The position numbers and the translations under genes are program-made. From the NCBI GenBank assembly GCA_002335605.1, contig BEDY01000002.1, positions 2,418,001 to 2,482,000 on the forward strand: a DNA stretch of 64,000 bases, read 5' to 3'. Shown in pieces: positions 32,964-44,578 of the stretch (positions are counted from its first letter, which is position 1; every line of letters starts with the position of its first letter). Source of the stretch: Prillingera fragicola. Taxonomy: Eukaryota; Basidiomycota; Tremellomycetes; Trichosporonales; Trichosporonaceae. Under the pieces are notes generated by a model that saw only the letters and a list, made by a program, of their open reading frames with translations, did no database searches and was not told where the DNA came from.

Positions 32964-34398
32964 ATGGCCTTCACTGGTGCACTCTTTGATGGCCCCGTCC
33001 GGACTGCCACCGAGGCTATTGTGGCCGCCGCCACAGCCGCTGCAGGGGGCAGCAATGGCGAGGGCGCAAACGGTCGCAAGACCGAGGCCCAGCTGGCTGC
33101 CGACGCTGAGCATGATGCCGCCCTGATTCGCACTCGCAACATTGCCCTCGCCGGTGTGTTCGGATTCGTCGGTGTCGTTATCCTCCTGGTGCTGCTCGCC
33201 GTGGCTATCAATAGCTGGAGGGACCGACGCAAGGACACGACGATCGAGCCCGTCGTCCGCTGGGACAAGCGTGTGAGCGCCGTGTCGTATGCCGAGTCGC
33301 AGCTGTACACGGACGACAGCGACGACCCCGACGGATTCCGTCTCCCACGCTCAGCAAGCTGGATGAAGCGCATGGTGAGTGCCACTCGGGTCTCGGCGAC
33401 TTTAGCTAACGCACGTACAGTCCACCTCGACGTCCTTGTCGAGCTTCAGTGAGACGTCCACCTTCCTCGGCAACCAGGAGTCCAAGCAGGGGTCGTTCCG
33501 TGACTCGCCTTCGCCCCCCAACACCCCTCCTCTCGAATCGTCGAACAAGCTTGGCCTCTTTGGAACCATCTCTGCCATCTTTGTCTCGCCCACCAATAAA
33601 GCACCAGTCAAGCCCCAGCTCCCCCGCAGCGCCTCGGCGCCTATTCCCACCACCCACGCGGTCGCAGCGGACGGTTCTCTTCTCCCCCCTCCTGTTGGCT
33701 CGCGTCCTCCTCCCGCCGGCCCCCGCCGCCCGAGCATGCGCCACAGCCGCCGCGTCTCTGCACCCCCCGAGCGCCCACTGACCATTGTCGCCGAGGACGA
33801 AGAGCCGCGCCTCTCCGCCGACGCCCGCCGTGACACGACCTTTTCAACGCTCTCGATCGACTCGCACATTCTCAGCGCCGTCTCCACGGGTGCTCCGGTC
33901 GTCACCGCTGCTCAAAACGCGCATGGCCCTTCCGCTTCCCACCCGGCCGAGATCCTCGCTGCCTCCTCCCTCGCACCCGGCAGCGTGGACGGCAAGCGCA
34001 ACAGCTTCGTCTTCCACCCGCCGTCTGCCCCAGCACTCAGCAACTACGACTCGCGCCGCACCTCCAACGACAGCCTGGTCTCGGGTACCAGCGTACCGGC
34101 GCTGGACAGCGGCTCGAGCTCGGACGCTGACTCGCTGCATCGCGTGCGCAACACGCCCTCCCCCGAGACCTCTGAGGGCGCCTGCACGCCCAACGCGAGC
34201 GACGAGGAGCACGACATTGGCGTCATCCGCCAGTCCCCTCCAAAGACCCAGTGGCGCCACAGTGGGGTCAGCGGGCTCGACTTTTCGAGCCCCGCCCCCG
34301 GGTTTGTGGATGTGCGAAAGCGGTTGCCCGAGCCCCCCATGTATTCTGCCCGTGCGGCTGTGCCGCCCGCGCAGGTGCCCGGGTGGCGTCAGGTTTAG
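32964..34398 (+). CDS. Single-pass membrane protein with long Ser/Pro-rich cytosolic tail
   Basis: Function unknown. Exons 32964-33374 and 33421-34398 give 462 residues. A short N-terminal part rich in Ala and Gly without a cleavable signal peptide precedes one membrane helix (IALAGVFGFVGVVILLVLLAVAI, about residues 61-83) and a basic stop-transfer segment (NSWRDRRKD). The remaining 370 residues are low-complexity and Ser/Pro-rich, with several RSAS/RRPS/RRTS-type sites that would suit basophilic kinases, and PPP runs that could bind SH3 or WW domains. The layout resembles fungal cell-surface sensors and cortical anchors, but there is no extracellular mucin domain, so that is only a guess. 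Confidence 0.72.
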
Positions 34399-34939
34399 GC
34401 TTGCATTGGAGGGTATTGGTGGGCAGCGCCCAACGGACTGCGCGGTGCGCACAAGTATATAGGTTTGTAGACTAGAATAATTGGGTTTGTAGCATGGAGT
34501 GGGATGCATCGTGCATTTTACCAACGCATAGGCTCAGCTCCTGACCTACACTGGGGCAGCCAGATGCACAAGAGTGTTCGCAGGCGACATGTAGAGTATC
34601 CAGACACAAGGGCCTTGTTGATCATGCAGCATAAGTAAACAGAGTGCCTCGCCAGGCCTGTGGTGGCATGACTACCTGTGGCATGTCAACCGGCGACTCG
34701 GCCAGTTCAGTAGTATGCCGCAGCAACATCCCTAGGCACTGTAGGCAATGAGTACACAAATAGATTGCATTGTTTACCATGGCCTTGGCCATGCACGAGT
34801 GGTCGAGAGATGAGTGGTGTCAGTCTGCCCTCACTGTTAGCCACGAGCCACTGGCCGAGCGTCCGGCCCATGAAGCCCATGAGCCCTATGCCCGTAAAGA
34901 TACATCCTATACATCCAAGCCAAGGCCAGCCAATATACG
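34399..34939. other. Intergenic between convergent genes
   Basis: Contains the 3' ends of the membrane-protein gene and of the small secreted protein gene. Nothing else is supported. Confidence 0.35.
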
Positions 34940-35332
34940 CTACCACCCCTCGGCCTCGACCTCGCAGACGAGCTTCGCCTCAAACCAGCCACCGCCAGCA
35001 CACTGACCTTCCCAAAACTTCCCCCAGCACACCCCCGTAAAGCCGCCCCCCTTGACATGGGCATCATAGACATAAACGTCGGGACGCTTGTACAGATCCA
35101 ACGCGGGTCCACCGACATTGTTGCCCGGGATAGTGTGCGTGTCGGGCCAATGCCAGTATCCAGCCAGCGGGTACCATTGGTAGAACAACTCGCCGTGGCC
35201 CGGGGATAGGTCGCAGGCGCCCCTTGTGCGTGTCCAGGCTTCGCGGGAGGAGATGGAGCCGCTGTAGAATTTGCCTGCGGTCGCTAGGTGGGCGAGGGTT
35301 AAGGCTGCGAGGGCCACGAGGAGGAGGTCCAT
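34940..35332 (-). CDS. Small secreted protein, aromatic-rich, four cysteines
   Basis: I do not recognise the family. It is a single exon of 130 residues. The frame is open much further upstream, but the ATG at 35332 starts a clean signal peptide (MDLLLVALAALTLAHLATA), so I choose it. The mature part of about 110 residues is rich in Trp, Tyr and Gly, with blocks YQWYPLAGYWHWPDTHTIPG, DLYKRPDVYVYDAHVKGGG and VCWGKFWEGQCAGGGWFE, and four cysteines (in GACDLSP, GVCWG, GQCAG, LVCEV) that could form two disulfides. There is no GPI signal. It looks like an extracellular effector- or lectin-like small protein; function cannot be assigned. Confidence 0.68.
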   Translation of the reverse strand: MDLLLVALAALTLAHLATAGKFYSGSISSREAWTRTRGACDLSPGHGELFYQWYPLAGYWHWPDTHTIPGNNVGGPALDLYKRPDVYVYDAHVKGGGFTGVCWGKFWEGQCAGGGWFEAKLVCEVEAEGW

Positions 35333-36086
35333 CGTGCGGCCGCGGTGCTCGGTGCGGTGCCGTGCGGCGTTCGGTGCGGCGTGGTAGGCGGGCGGCGGTG
35401 TAGACTGCTTGTGTTTTGGGCTGCCGAGTCGCACATCCCCCCTTGTCCGTTGACAAAGATGACGATGGAGTAATACATAGAGCAACCACCTTGGCCAGCA
35501 AAGCACATTGTTCATCCCCACTAGTGGGTTGGAGAGCATGATGTTACATGTAGACCATTTTGCCGCTTTACCTGCGGGTGATAGCACCGCTCCGTGATTC
35601 AAGGCCGTTGCCGTTGGCAGCGGTGCCACGCAGCGTACAGTGCGGCTGTGGTTGTTTAACCCTTGACGTCTCCCTTTTGCTGGATTCGCACCGCACACTC
35701 GGCAAGCAAGACCCTCCCTGCCAGCTGCTGGCGGCTGATGTGCAGCTTGGTGCGTGGTGCGAGCGGGATCCAGATAGTGCAGCGCTTTGGTGAACAAGTC
35801 GCCGAGCTCAGGGCGTGTGCGCATGTTCGCTGGTGTCTTCTATCCTTAGCTACCATTCGTTCGGCAGTGTGCGGTACCCCAGAGTAGCAACAGTAGCAGG
35901 CATGGCGTGCGTCGTATACATTTCTCTATAATCTAAGACTACATACAACTGCCGTCGTCCGCGCAGTGTTCCTCCTCCCTGTCATTTCACGTCAGATCGT
36001 TTCCAGATGAGACTCGTCCAGATCCATGCTGCCTCCCAATGTCTTCCCCCTTCGTCCAGATCGCCTCCTCGTGTATTAAGAGACGT
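35333..36086. other. Intergenic, no gene seen
   Basis: Between the small secreted protein and the stop of the GT90 gene. Minus-strand frames here continue upstream of the secreted protein's ATG but carry no signal and no domain. Nothing else is supported. Confidence 0.35.
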
Positions 36087-38226
36087 TTAGAGCGAGCTCA
36101 CAGGCTCAGTCCCGGCCTCCTCCCCTGGCAGGATGTATGATGCCGAGTCACGGTCCGGCGCCATGAGCCTTCCGAGCTCGAGGAAGAGACTGCGTCGTCA
36201 GCGATTGTCCCACGGCGCACACGACGACTTACCGAAGCTGATACGCCACCATGTCCTCCTTTCGCCAAAAGCTCTTGCTCCAGGCTTTACCGCGCTGCGC
36301 AATCTCCTTTGCATACTCGTCGTGCCCGCCCTGGAAAAAGTTCATGACGTCGTAGAGATCGGTGAGGTCAGGCTTGATTGGGATGTAGTGTACCCATGGC
36401 TGGACGCGGTCCGTGTACCATTCTGGGAATATCGTCGATTTGAGCACGGCGCTGTTGGTCGACATTAGGCGCTTGAAGCGCGCCGACCAGCCGTTGCCGT
36501 CTACGTCGAGGAGATACTTGAACCTACGGTGTCAGTGCTTGCCCTGTGCTTGGTGCGGGAACTCACTGGTTGCCCTCTGACCAGTCAATGCGGGGAGCAA
36601 AGCGGTACGCCTCTTTGATCTCCTTGCAGACTTTCTCGTCACACTGAATAGGGTCATCGACGAAAGCGACATCCATGAGCCGATCATTGAGCTCGGCGTA
36701 CGGCTTGCCGACGGCGTCACCGACAGGATTCCTGGCCGGGGTTATGGGCAGCGTCGGCACCTCGCCGTCCTTGCGCGTCAAGTGATCGACAAGGTTCATG
36801 CGTTGCGAGAGCTTCCATGGCACGCCGTCTTTGAAGAAGATTCCGGTAGTCTTGCCGCGCCACAGCAAACGGTTGTCCTTTTTGTCGTCCCACTCGGGGT
36901 CGACACCGACGTCCTCTGTCCACGCCTCGGCGCTCACGGCCAGGACATCAGAGTGGAGAGTCGTCTTACACATGGCCATGGTGGGGAAGATGCCTCCAGC
37001 GGGAGCCGGGCCCTTGCCGTGCGAGCTGAGCATGCCGACGACATGCACGTAGTGCGGGTGCGTGCAGGGGTCCATGCTCGCGCGGTGGTTCCAGATGAGC
37101 GACTTGTCCCCCTTCCAGTACGTGTCAATGTCGGGGACGCTCGCGACGTCGACGTTGCGCAGGGGGTTGGACGGTGCGCATGCCGACTGCCAGCCGCGGT
37201 GGTCCTGGTCGTGCTGGCCCGCCTCGAGGTCGTAGTATTCGCCGTTCTGGGCGGCTTCCTCCAGTTGGGAGCGCATGTCGTGGCCGACAAACTGCCAGGG
37301 CGCGTCGTGCGAGTAAAAGACCAGGTCGACGTCGTGCAACAGGTCGTCGACTTCGCGGATGAGGTCCAGCTGCGCCAGCGCGCGGTCGTTGGCGACACGC
37401 TTGCCCTCTTCATTCAGTCCTGCCTCGTTGACGTGCGGCTTGCACCGCGGCAGTCGGCCCGCACGGCACGAGATGGTATACATGCCCTCGCGCTGGGAGG
37501 CCTCTTCGCGGAGCTTGCGCAGCTTTTCCGACGGCAGAGCAAAGAACGGCTCGACGTCGCGGTGCTGCGCTTGTCAGCACTGCGCTACACACTCGGACTC
37601 ACAATCTGGTCATACTCGTCCAACAACTGGACCCCGCGCTCGCTCGCCCACTTGAACCACTTGTCGAACCCGCGCGGGGGCTGCCGTCCGTACCTGCGCC
37701 GGTACTCGGCGACGGCTGCCTCGAGCGTCGTGGACTGCGCATCGAGCTTGGCCTGCCACGCCCGCTTGGCACGGGCAATGAGCTCGTAGATCGGGTGCTG
37801 CGCTGAGGGGTTGGGTTCGACAAACCCATCGTCGCGGAATACATGCTGGGCGGCGCCAGCGTCGTCGGGCCGGGTCATGGCCGCGGCAGCAGCTAGGTGC
37901 AGTGCCGCAGCGTTCGTGCCGCCGATACCAATCTCTTCGTCAGTAGAGTACACTGGCGTGTCGTTGCTGTCCGTAGTGTCGTCCTCCTTTGTCGGTATGG
38001 TGGCCCCGTAACCGGCAGCAGCAGCGACATGGGCGCCGACGCGGTGGGCGGCGTGCTTGGCCCCCGCGCCTACAGCCGGCAGCCAGTATTTTGGGTCCCA
38101 CTTGCCTACTGGCTCGGAGGTGGTGATGGCGCGGTGCATGAGGAGGAGCGGGAGGAGCAGCAGCAGCGCAAGGGCCCAGCGGTTGCGGGTCAGGCGCTTG
38201 GACAGCACAGAGGCGTGCTGGTACAT
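36087..38226 (-). CDS. GT90 family glycosyltransferase (CAP10-type)
   Basis: GT90/CAP10 enzymes are Golgi type II membrane proteins; in Cryptococcus, relatives transfer xylose in capsule glucuronoxylomannan and glycolipid synthesis. Exons 37603-38226, 36567-37564, 36233-36523 and 36087-36189 give 671 residues. A cytosolic tail with Arg/Lys is followed by a signal anchor (WALALLLLLPLLLM), a variable stem and then PPRGFDKWFKWA, a block typical of the family. The catalytic CAP10 domain contains KSLIWNHRASMDPC, RLLWRGKTTGIFF with the conserved Arg-Gly, PWKLSQRMNLVDH, and a C-terminal part with KYLLDVDGNGWSARFKRLMSTNSAVLKST, EWYTDRVQPWVHYIPIKPDLTDLYD, the nucleotide-sugar-binding end. A TATA-type element lies 232 bp upstream. 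Donor and acceptor sugars are inferred from relatives only. Confidence 0.92.
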
Positions 38227-38457
38227 TGTGTCGCTGGATGGGGGGATTGGCGAAGGGGGAGAGAGGGGGAGCCAGCGCGGTGCTGGGTATAAAGCAAAAA
38301 GAAAGACTACGCTGTGAACAGCCGTAGATTCTCACACGCACTGTCTGGGAGGAGGGGCGTGGGACTGATTGTCCAAGATGGTGTGTGGGGGCGGTGCTGG
38401 CGATGCAGACAGACAGCGTAACAAGGAAGAGTCGTCGGAACAGTGTATGCGAGTCGT

Positions 38458-38476
38458 TGCGATATTATAAACCGTC
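38458..38476 (-). promoter_or_regulatory. TATA-type promoter element of GT90 gene
   Basis: On the plus strand this reads TGCGATATTATAAACCGTC, 232 bp before the ATG. Seventeen of 19 bases match an element 157 bp before the DIT1 gene at 60329-60347. Confidence 0.5.
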
Positions 38477-40227
38477 GAGAGGACTGTGAAGAGGTCGAGT
38501 AGTGCGCACGTCGCAGGGTGTGATCGTCGCTAGAATTGAGAATGCGGGGAGCGAGCAATGCTGGCCAGATTGGATGAGAAGGGTCGTGAAGCTGCTTGTG
38601 AAAGCGCAGCCAGTCGTAAGCAGGGTGACGAGCAACCCAAGCTATATAAACAAGAGTGTCGTTGAGAGGGTGATGAGAATGACAAGAGGAGAGGCGATGC
38701 TACCCAGCCCGGACGACCAACTCTTAACGACTGACGACAGTAACAATGGGGTGGGAGAGGCACGAATCAGCTGCCAAAAGATATCTTGTAGTAACCACTA
38801 CGTACAAGGAGGAGCACGCAAGCCCCCTGCGAGCAAAGAGCAGCAGCACCCAGCGACCCGGGACCCGGGATGAACAACAGCCCTTGTGCCTAGACTCTCC
38901 AGTAAGGCCAGCAAGCCCCCGACCGACGGGGACCCTTAGCATTCGAGCGGCATCCTGCCCAGCCTGGGTGCGGCAACGCTCGTGCAGTCAGGCAGGGCAG
39001 GGCCCTGGCCCATAGGGTTGGAAGGAGAGTATATTGAATAGCATGGGACTCTCCCTGGTTGCCCGTCGTCCACTGTCACTGAGACTCGAGGCAACGGTAT
39101 TGAGACAACGCCTAATGCAAAGGGAAGAGCAAGGCTAGGCTTGGCGGCGCAGTCTGCAAGCTCGAGTACTGAGCTGCAAGCCGACGGGCAGCAGCAAGCA
39201 GCCACCTCCAACCCGAGACGTGCAAGGGCATGGAGATAACAAGCGTCTCTCGTCAGCCAGCAGCACCAGCGCACGGCCCAACAACAGTCTCGGGGGCAGA
39301 TCGCCCTCAGGGTCCACCCGACCTTGCGCCCTCTTGCCTCTGGGTCGCCTGATCGAATCCCAGCAAATCTGCTCTTGTGCTGTTTCTTCAGTCGCTGTAC
39401 TCTTGTTGATGTCAGCGGCGTACACGGGAAGAGGAATGGCGGGAAGACACTGATCAGCAAAAGTAATGTTCTCTGTAGCGGGTAAGCTTATGACTTCCAT
39501 GCAACTGGCGTGCACATGCTCTTGGCCATGCAGACATGGGCTAGGAACAGGCTGCCCTCTCCGAGACTGCTATCTCCCTGAGGACTGCAGAGCAGCGGGT
39601 TGGCGACAATTGGTGGGCATGGGTGCCAGCTCTGATTCCGAACGACGTGCAGCACAAAGTACGAGCAATGCCGCGGACGCCAGATGCTGCGCCGCCGCTG
39701 CCGGCGGGACTGTCCAACATGGCCCAGCGGTCTCGGGGCCACGGGGGTGTGCGCTGCGCTGCCTTCCTGCGCTAGTGGTGGTCGAAACACCTGCAGCTGT
39801 AGCAATGGTAGCGTGCTGCAGTGCTGGCCGTGCTGGATGCGTGGGCCTTGATGTTTCAGCTGCTGCGCAGTCAGGCGCGGCATGCCTATGACATGCACAG
39901 ACGAGCGGGGATCGCGGGGAGCATGCACTCGTACTTCCTCCCAATATGACTGTGGCTCAACAGCAGTTTGTTGGAATCATGAGCTAGGTGCCTTGTCATA
40001 CGCCGCCGAGGGTACCTCGCCCACCTTTGTCGTCGCCAGCTGAGCGGTTCCTCTTCCCAGAAACTCGGGTCATTGCCTCAGCAACCTCCGGTGCCGTGCT
40101 GTGACTGTACAATGTACAATAGGTACAGTAGTATCATACATCACAGATCATAGACTTAGCTTGAACCCCGTTTGCCCACCCTCACTCAGCCAACTTCCCT
40201 GCAATCCTAATGACACGCAGCATTGCT
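38477..40227. other. Intergenic, no gene seen
   Basis: About 1.75 kb without a supportable gene. I checked a tRNA-like GATCGAATCCC at about 39349 and rejected it. Small AG-rich and palindromic patches (for example CGACCCGGGACCCGGGA near 38857) occur. Confidence 0.35.
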
Positions 40228-41407
40228 CTACCTGCGCCGCCGCCTCGGTGCCTCCTCGTCCTCGTCCGCTATAGAGTCAAACACACGGCTAGGCTGCACG
40301 CTCCGCGCCGGCCCACCAAGACTCTGGTTCTGACTCTGGCTCTGCGTGGCTTGGCTAAACAGCTCACTCTCCCCCTCCATGGGATCCCCACCGAGCTCCT
40401 CGTCGAGCTCGTCCTCCTCCCCTTCGTCGTCCAGCCTGCCGCGGCTCGTGCGGGGCCGTTTCCGGTTCACTCTCCGGTACTCGTCTTCCCTTTCTGGCAC
40501 GGACTTTTCGCCGACTTCGAGAGGCGGCGTGTCGTGGAACGATGCGCGGCAGGTGCGGCAGCGCGAGGCGTCGCCGCGTTCCAGAATGTGCGCGTAGCAA
40601 ATGTTGTGGTAGTGGGCGTTGCAGTTGTCGGCTGCGCAGCGTTTTCCCTGCCTTGGTCAGTTGTTGTGGAAGCCGGGAAAGGAGAGAGGGACACACCTGG
40701 GTCAACATTTTGGAGCACAGCTCGCACTGCACGACAAACTCGTCGTACGTCTCGTGCAGGTACTGGTCCAGCTCCATAAGGGCCCGAGGGGAGAGGGTCA
40801 AGCGGCCGCGTCTTTTGTCAGTTCTGCTCGTCAAGAGTAAGCTTACTTTGAAGAGACGAGCCACTGGCGCGAAACAAGCGCAGACAGCAGCTGCTGCGCC
40901 GTAACGTTGGTCATGTTCGCCTTGAGCGTGTTGGTGAGCGCCAATGCTTGGTTCTTGCCGATTGAATTGGCCGGATAGCTGGTCATGATGGCCTCGACCA
41001 CGTTGCGAAAGTATGTAATCTCGAGCGGTGTCAGGTCGGTGGCCAGCTCGGCAAGCTTGTTCGCTTCCATGTTGCAGAGCGCGACAAACTCCTTCCCGTC
41101 CTTGTCGTCACGCGCAATCTTGACCTTCATGCCGAACGGAGAGAGCAGTTCAGAGACTTGTTCGACAAATGGGAGGAACTGCGTACGCAGTGCACGGCGT
41201 TCAATGTCCACGAGGTTTTCCGGAATGTACGAGACGTCTTGCACTGTTGCTTGTCAGTAGGAAGCTAGGTGGAGGTGGCCTACGTTTGAGCTCTTTGTAT
41301 GCTCGCTTGAACATTTCGATTGCGACGTCGATTGTCATTGATCGCCTGCTTAGAATGCATTGAATGTAGACTGTGTGAAGCATTGACTGCTCCTGGACGT
41401 CGGCCAT
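40228..41407 (-). CDS. NSE1: Smc5-Smc6 complex subunit Nse1
   Basis: Nse1 is the RING-like subunit that pairs with Nse3 and Nse4 in the Smc5/6 complex and acts in DNA repair and chromosome segregation in the nucleus. Exons 41284-41407, 40847-41243, 40697-40811 and 40228-40647 give 351 residues. The N-terminal winged-helix part has LHTVYIQCILSRRSMTID, then RDDKDGKEFVALCN, LTPLEITYFRNVVEAIM and a second winged helix. Then comes the variant RING: CELCSKMLTQGKRCAADNC followed by HYHNICYAHIL and CRTC, with the expected Cys/His order. A charged tail of about 110 residues with an acidic block and a basic end (APRRRRR) extends past the usual end. It shares a 290-bp divergent promoter with CCT8. Confidence 0.93.
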
Positions 41408-41697
41408 GGTGGGCTGCTATTGCTGCTGCGTTGGTCGTTGGGATATGACAAGGAGGAAGTGGACGGCAAGTCGAGAGACAAGACGCGTCAGGGGCGCGTA
41501 GCAACAACATTCAAAATGCGGGGCCCACAAAAGACACGTGGCTTTCGGCGTTATAGTTCATACTTAGTGCTAACTCCGGAATGTGGCACTCTGTGGTGGT
41601 CATTGCCACGCGACACCACGCGTCGACATGCACTATTGTCGCGAGAGAGTTCTACAGCAGGACTGTCGTTTGACTTCTTTAGCTACCTCTCACAACA
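41408..41697. promoter_or_regulatory. Divergent promoter shared by NSE1 and CCT8
   Basis: This 290-bp interval is the whole space between the two start codons, so it must carry both promoters. A pyrimidine-rich stretch (TTTGACTTCTTTAGCTACC-like, 41669-41689) lies just before the CCT8 ATG. Confidence 0.6.
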
Positions 41698-43747
41698 ATG
41701 TCTCTCAAGGTCCCAAAAGTAGGAAACGACCTCTTCAAGGTGAGCACAAGCAACAGCATACACTATAGCACAACAGCTGACCAAGTTCTCCTACTCCTTT
41801 CCATGCATTGAAACACCTCCGCCACTCAATTCCAACTTTCCCTCAACATCGCTGCCATTCCAACACGGCCTATGCAACAACAACAAACAACTCGGCTCTG
41901 TCTCCCTGTCACTCCCACTACCATTGACCAACCTTTACACACTGCCAACGCTGCGTTGCTCTACAGGCCGGCTACAAGGTGTGCTGAGCCAACTTTTGTC
42001 GCGAACCGTGCGCTGACTGTCGCAGCACCTCTCTGGTCTCGAGGAGGCCGTGCTCCGCAACATTGCGGCGGTCAACGAGCTGAGCGAGATCGTCAGGACA
42101 TCATTCGGTCCCAATGGTGAGCAGCAGCAAGCTCGCAGCAGCTAACGGTAGGTCGTAACAAGCTCATTATCAACCACCTTGGACGGTTGTTCGTGACCTC
42201 TGACGCAGCGACGATTATCCGCGAGATCGAGGTTGCCCACCCCGCTGCCAAGCTGCTGGTCATGGCGAGCACCTCGCAGGAGACTGAGATGGGCGATGGC
42301 ACCAACCTTGTGCTCATCCTTGCTGGAGAGCTGCTCAAGCGCTCAGAGCACCTCCTGACCATGGGCCTCCACCCCAGCGAGGTCATCCAGGGTTACGAGA
42401 TGGCGCTGGTGAAGGCGCGTGAGGATCTTGAGAGTAAGTGCACAACATCAACGCATCTGAGCTGCTTGGTAGGGCCAGGTCGATCCAACAATGCATCAAG
42501 GCTAACTCTACGCAGAGCTCGTCTGCAAGACTATCGAGAACACTCCCCTTCCTACGCACGAGATGCTCGCCGAGTCGATTGCCGGTGCTCTTGCCTCCAA
42601 GCAGCCAGGACACGAGCACTTCCTCGCTGGCCTCGTCGCTGAGGCATCGCTTGCTGTCATGCCCAAGAACCCCCGCGACTTCAACGTCGACTCTGTCCGT
42701 GTTGTTAAGGTCCTCGGTGGTGGCCTCGACCACTCGCGCGTCGTCCGCGGAATGGTCTTTGGTCGTGAGCCCGAGGGTATTGTCAAGAGCGCAAAGAAGG
42801 CCAAGGTCGCCGTCTACACTTGCGGCCTCGACATTTCGCAGACCGAGACCAAGGGCACCGTTTTGCTGAAGAAGGCCGACGAGCTGCTCGACTTTACCCG
42901 TGGTGAGGAGAAGCAGCTCGAGGGCTACTTCAAGGAGATTGCCGACTCTGGCGTCAAGCTTGTCATCGCAGGAAGTGGTGTTGGAGACCTTGCGCTCCAC
43001 TACCTCAACCGTATGGGCATTGCCGTCGTCAAGGTGCTGTCCAAGTTTGACCTTCGCCGTCTGTGTCGCGTCTTCGGTGCTACCCCTCTCGCCCGTCTCG
43101 GCGCCCCCACCCCCGAGGAGGCTGGTATGGTCGACGTTTTCGAGACTATTGAGATTGGTGGTGACCGCGTTTGTGTCTTCCGCCAGGAGGAGGGCGAGCG
43201 CACCCGCACCGCCACTGTTGTCCTCCGTGGAGCAACCGCCAACCACCTCGACGACGTTGAGCGCTCGGTCGACGACGGAGTCAACAACGTCCGCATCATT
43301 CTCCGTGACGGTCGCCTCGTCCCTGGCGCCGGCGCTACCGAGCTCGAGCTCGCCCTCCGTGTTGCCGAGTTTGGCGCTGTCACTCCTGGTCTTGCCCAGC
43401 ACGCCATCAGGCGCTTCTCCGAGGCCCTCGAGGTCGTCCCCCGCACACTGGCCGAGAACGCCGGTCTCCCAGCCGAGGACGTTGTTTCGGCCCTCTACGC
43501 CGCGCACGCCGAGGGTGAGGTCGACGCCGGCGTCGACATTGACGCCGAGGCGCCCCCCGCCATCCGCCGCGCAGAGATGGACGTCAACGGCCGCCCTCCC
43601 GTGCTCGACGCTTATGCCGCCAAGGACTGGGCTCTCAAGCTCGCTACCGAGGCTGCCATCAGTGTCCTCCGTGTCGACAGCATTATCGTCGCCAAGCAGG
43701 CGGGCCTGGCGCCGCCCAAGCAGCAGGGTCACTGGGACGAGGACTAG
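41698..43747 (+). CDS. CCT8: Chaperonin TCP-1 (CCT/TRiC) theta subunit
   Basis: CCT8 is one of eight paralogous subunits of the cytosolic chaperonin ring that folds actin, tubulin and WD-repeat proteins with ATP. Five exons (41698-41739, 41967-41978, 42026-42116, 42152-42433, 42516-43747) give about 552 residues. Exon 2 is a 12-nt microexon coding Ala-Gly-Tyr-Lys, which rebuilds the family motif FKAGYKHLSGLEEA. Nucleotide-site motifs are SFGPNGRNKLI, GDGTN and a C-terminal GAGATELEL. The theta-specific end ISVLRVDSIIVAKQAG is present. Codon bias is strong (C-ending). Intron 1 is 227 nt, the others 35-82. A 497-codon antisense frame overlaps it and is a codon-bias shadow. Confidence 0.97.
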
Positions 43748-44578
43748 TGTGCGTAAGGTGAACGTTGTCCGGCACCAAGGTCGGCAGCGGTGGCAGAGAA
43801 TAGACTTGATGGCATTATATGGCATGCATCTGTACACAGAGTGCACTGAGCAGAAGTAGTTCCATGGAAAGAACACTCGCTTCCAAGAGAAGGCAGTGAC
43901 AAGGGAGTCGGTCGACGCCTATAACGGGTCGGTCCGACAGCTGGTCCACCAGGGTGTCATGAAGGGGGAGCTGACACTACTCGGCACTAGTGATCCTGCA
44001 GAGCACATGGACGTGTTCGGTCGCAGCTGGGGTTAGACATTGTCAGGGAAGGCAGACGTCAGAGTAGTGTGTCGGCAGACTGACGTCGGCAGCAGGATGA
44101 CCGTGGCAGAACATGTGAGTGCCAGGCCAGCCTCAGACCTTAGTGTCTACGGTTCCAACCAGTCTCGCCAGTAACCAAGAAGCAAGGAATATTGGCAAGA
44201 GAGCATAAAGTCATGTCTGGGTACTCTAGCAAGGCTGATCAGTCTCAATCCCCGCATGCCCGCACTACCTCGACGCGACTCGATCCGCTGAAAGTGTAAT
44301 CTCGACACGCTCAGTAACGGATATAGTTCTATCCGCGAATTAGCCGGACATACCAACTCTCCGACGTCGGAGCCGCGGAAATGCCGCGGCGACAACGGAA
44401 GGTGATAGCGAGCTCGTCCTAGTCTGTCGTTCTAGGGATGCGATAACTCATTCCATTCATGCAAAATACGAATTCTACAACCAATCCCTTTGACTGCGGC
44501 CCCCGAGCTTCACGAGCTTGTGCCCACGCCCTGCGTCGTATTATGTGATCCACTAAGAATAAACCAACTACTCGGTGC
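43748..44578. other. Intergenic between convergent genes
   Basis: Contains the 3' regions of CCT8 and of the amino-acid permease. No gene is supported. Confidence 0.35.

Noticed and set aside
34940..35824. N-terminal extension of the small secreted protein to 294 residues
   Set aside because: The extension is Arg/His/Pro-rich, lacks a signal, and would bury the clean signal peptide that starts at 35332.
36782..37789. 335-codon frame antisense to the GT90 gene
   Set aside because: It crosses a supported intron of the GT90 gene and has no recognisable motif; a codon-bias shadow.
39301..39380. tRNA-like GATCGAATCCC box
   Set aside because: The flanking bases do not form a 5-bp T arm with a 7-base loop, and no A box lies at the right distance.
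41740..41966. snoRNA in the long first intron of CCT8
   Set aside because: No box C (TGATGA) followed by box D was found, and no clear H/ACA arrangement.
42383..43876. 497-codon frame antisense to CCT8
   Set aside because: It mirrors the CCT8 exon codon for codon; GC-biased sense codons remove antisense stops. No domain.
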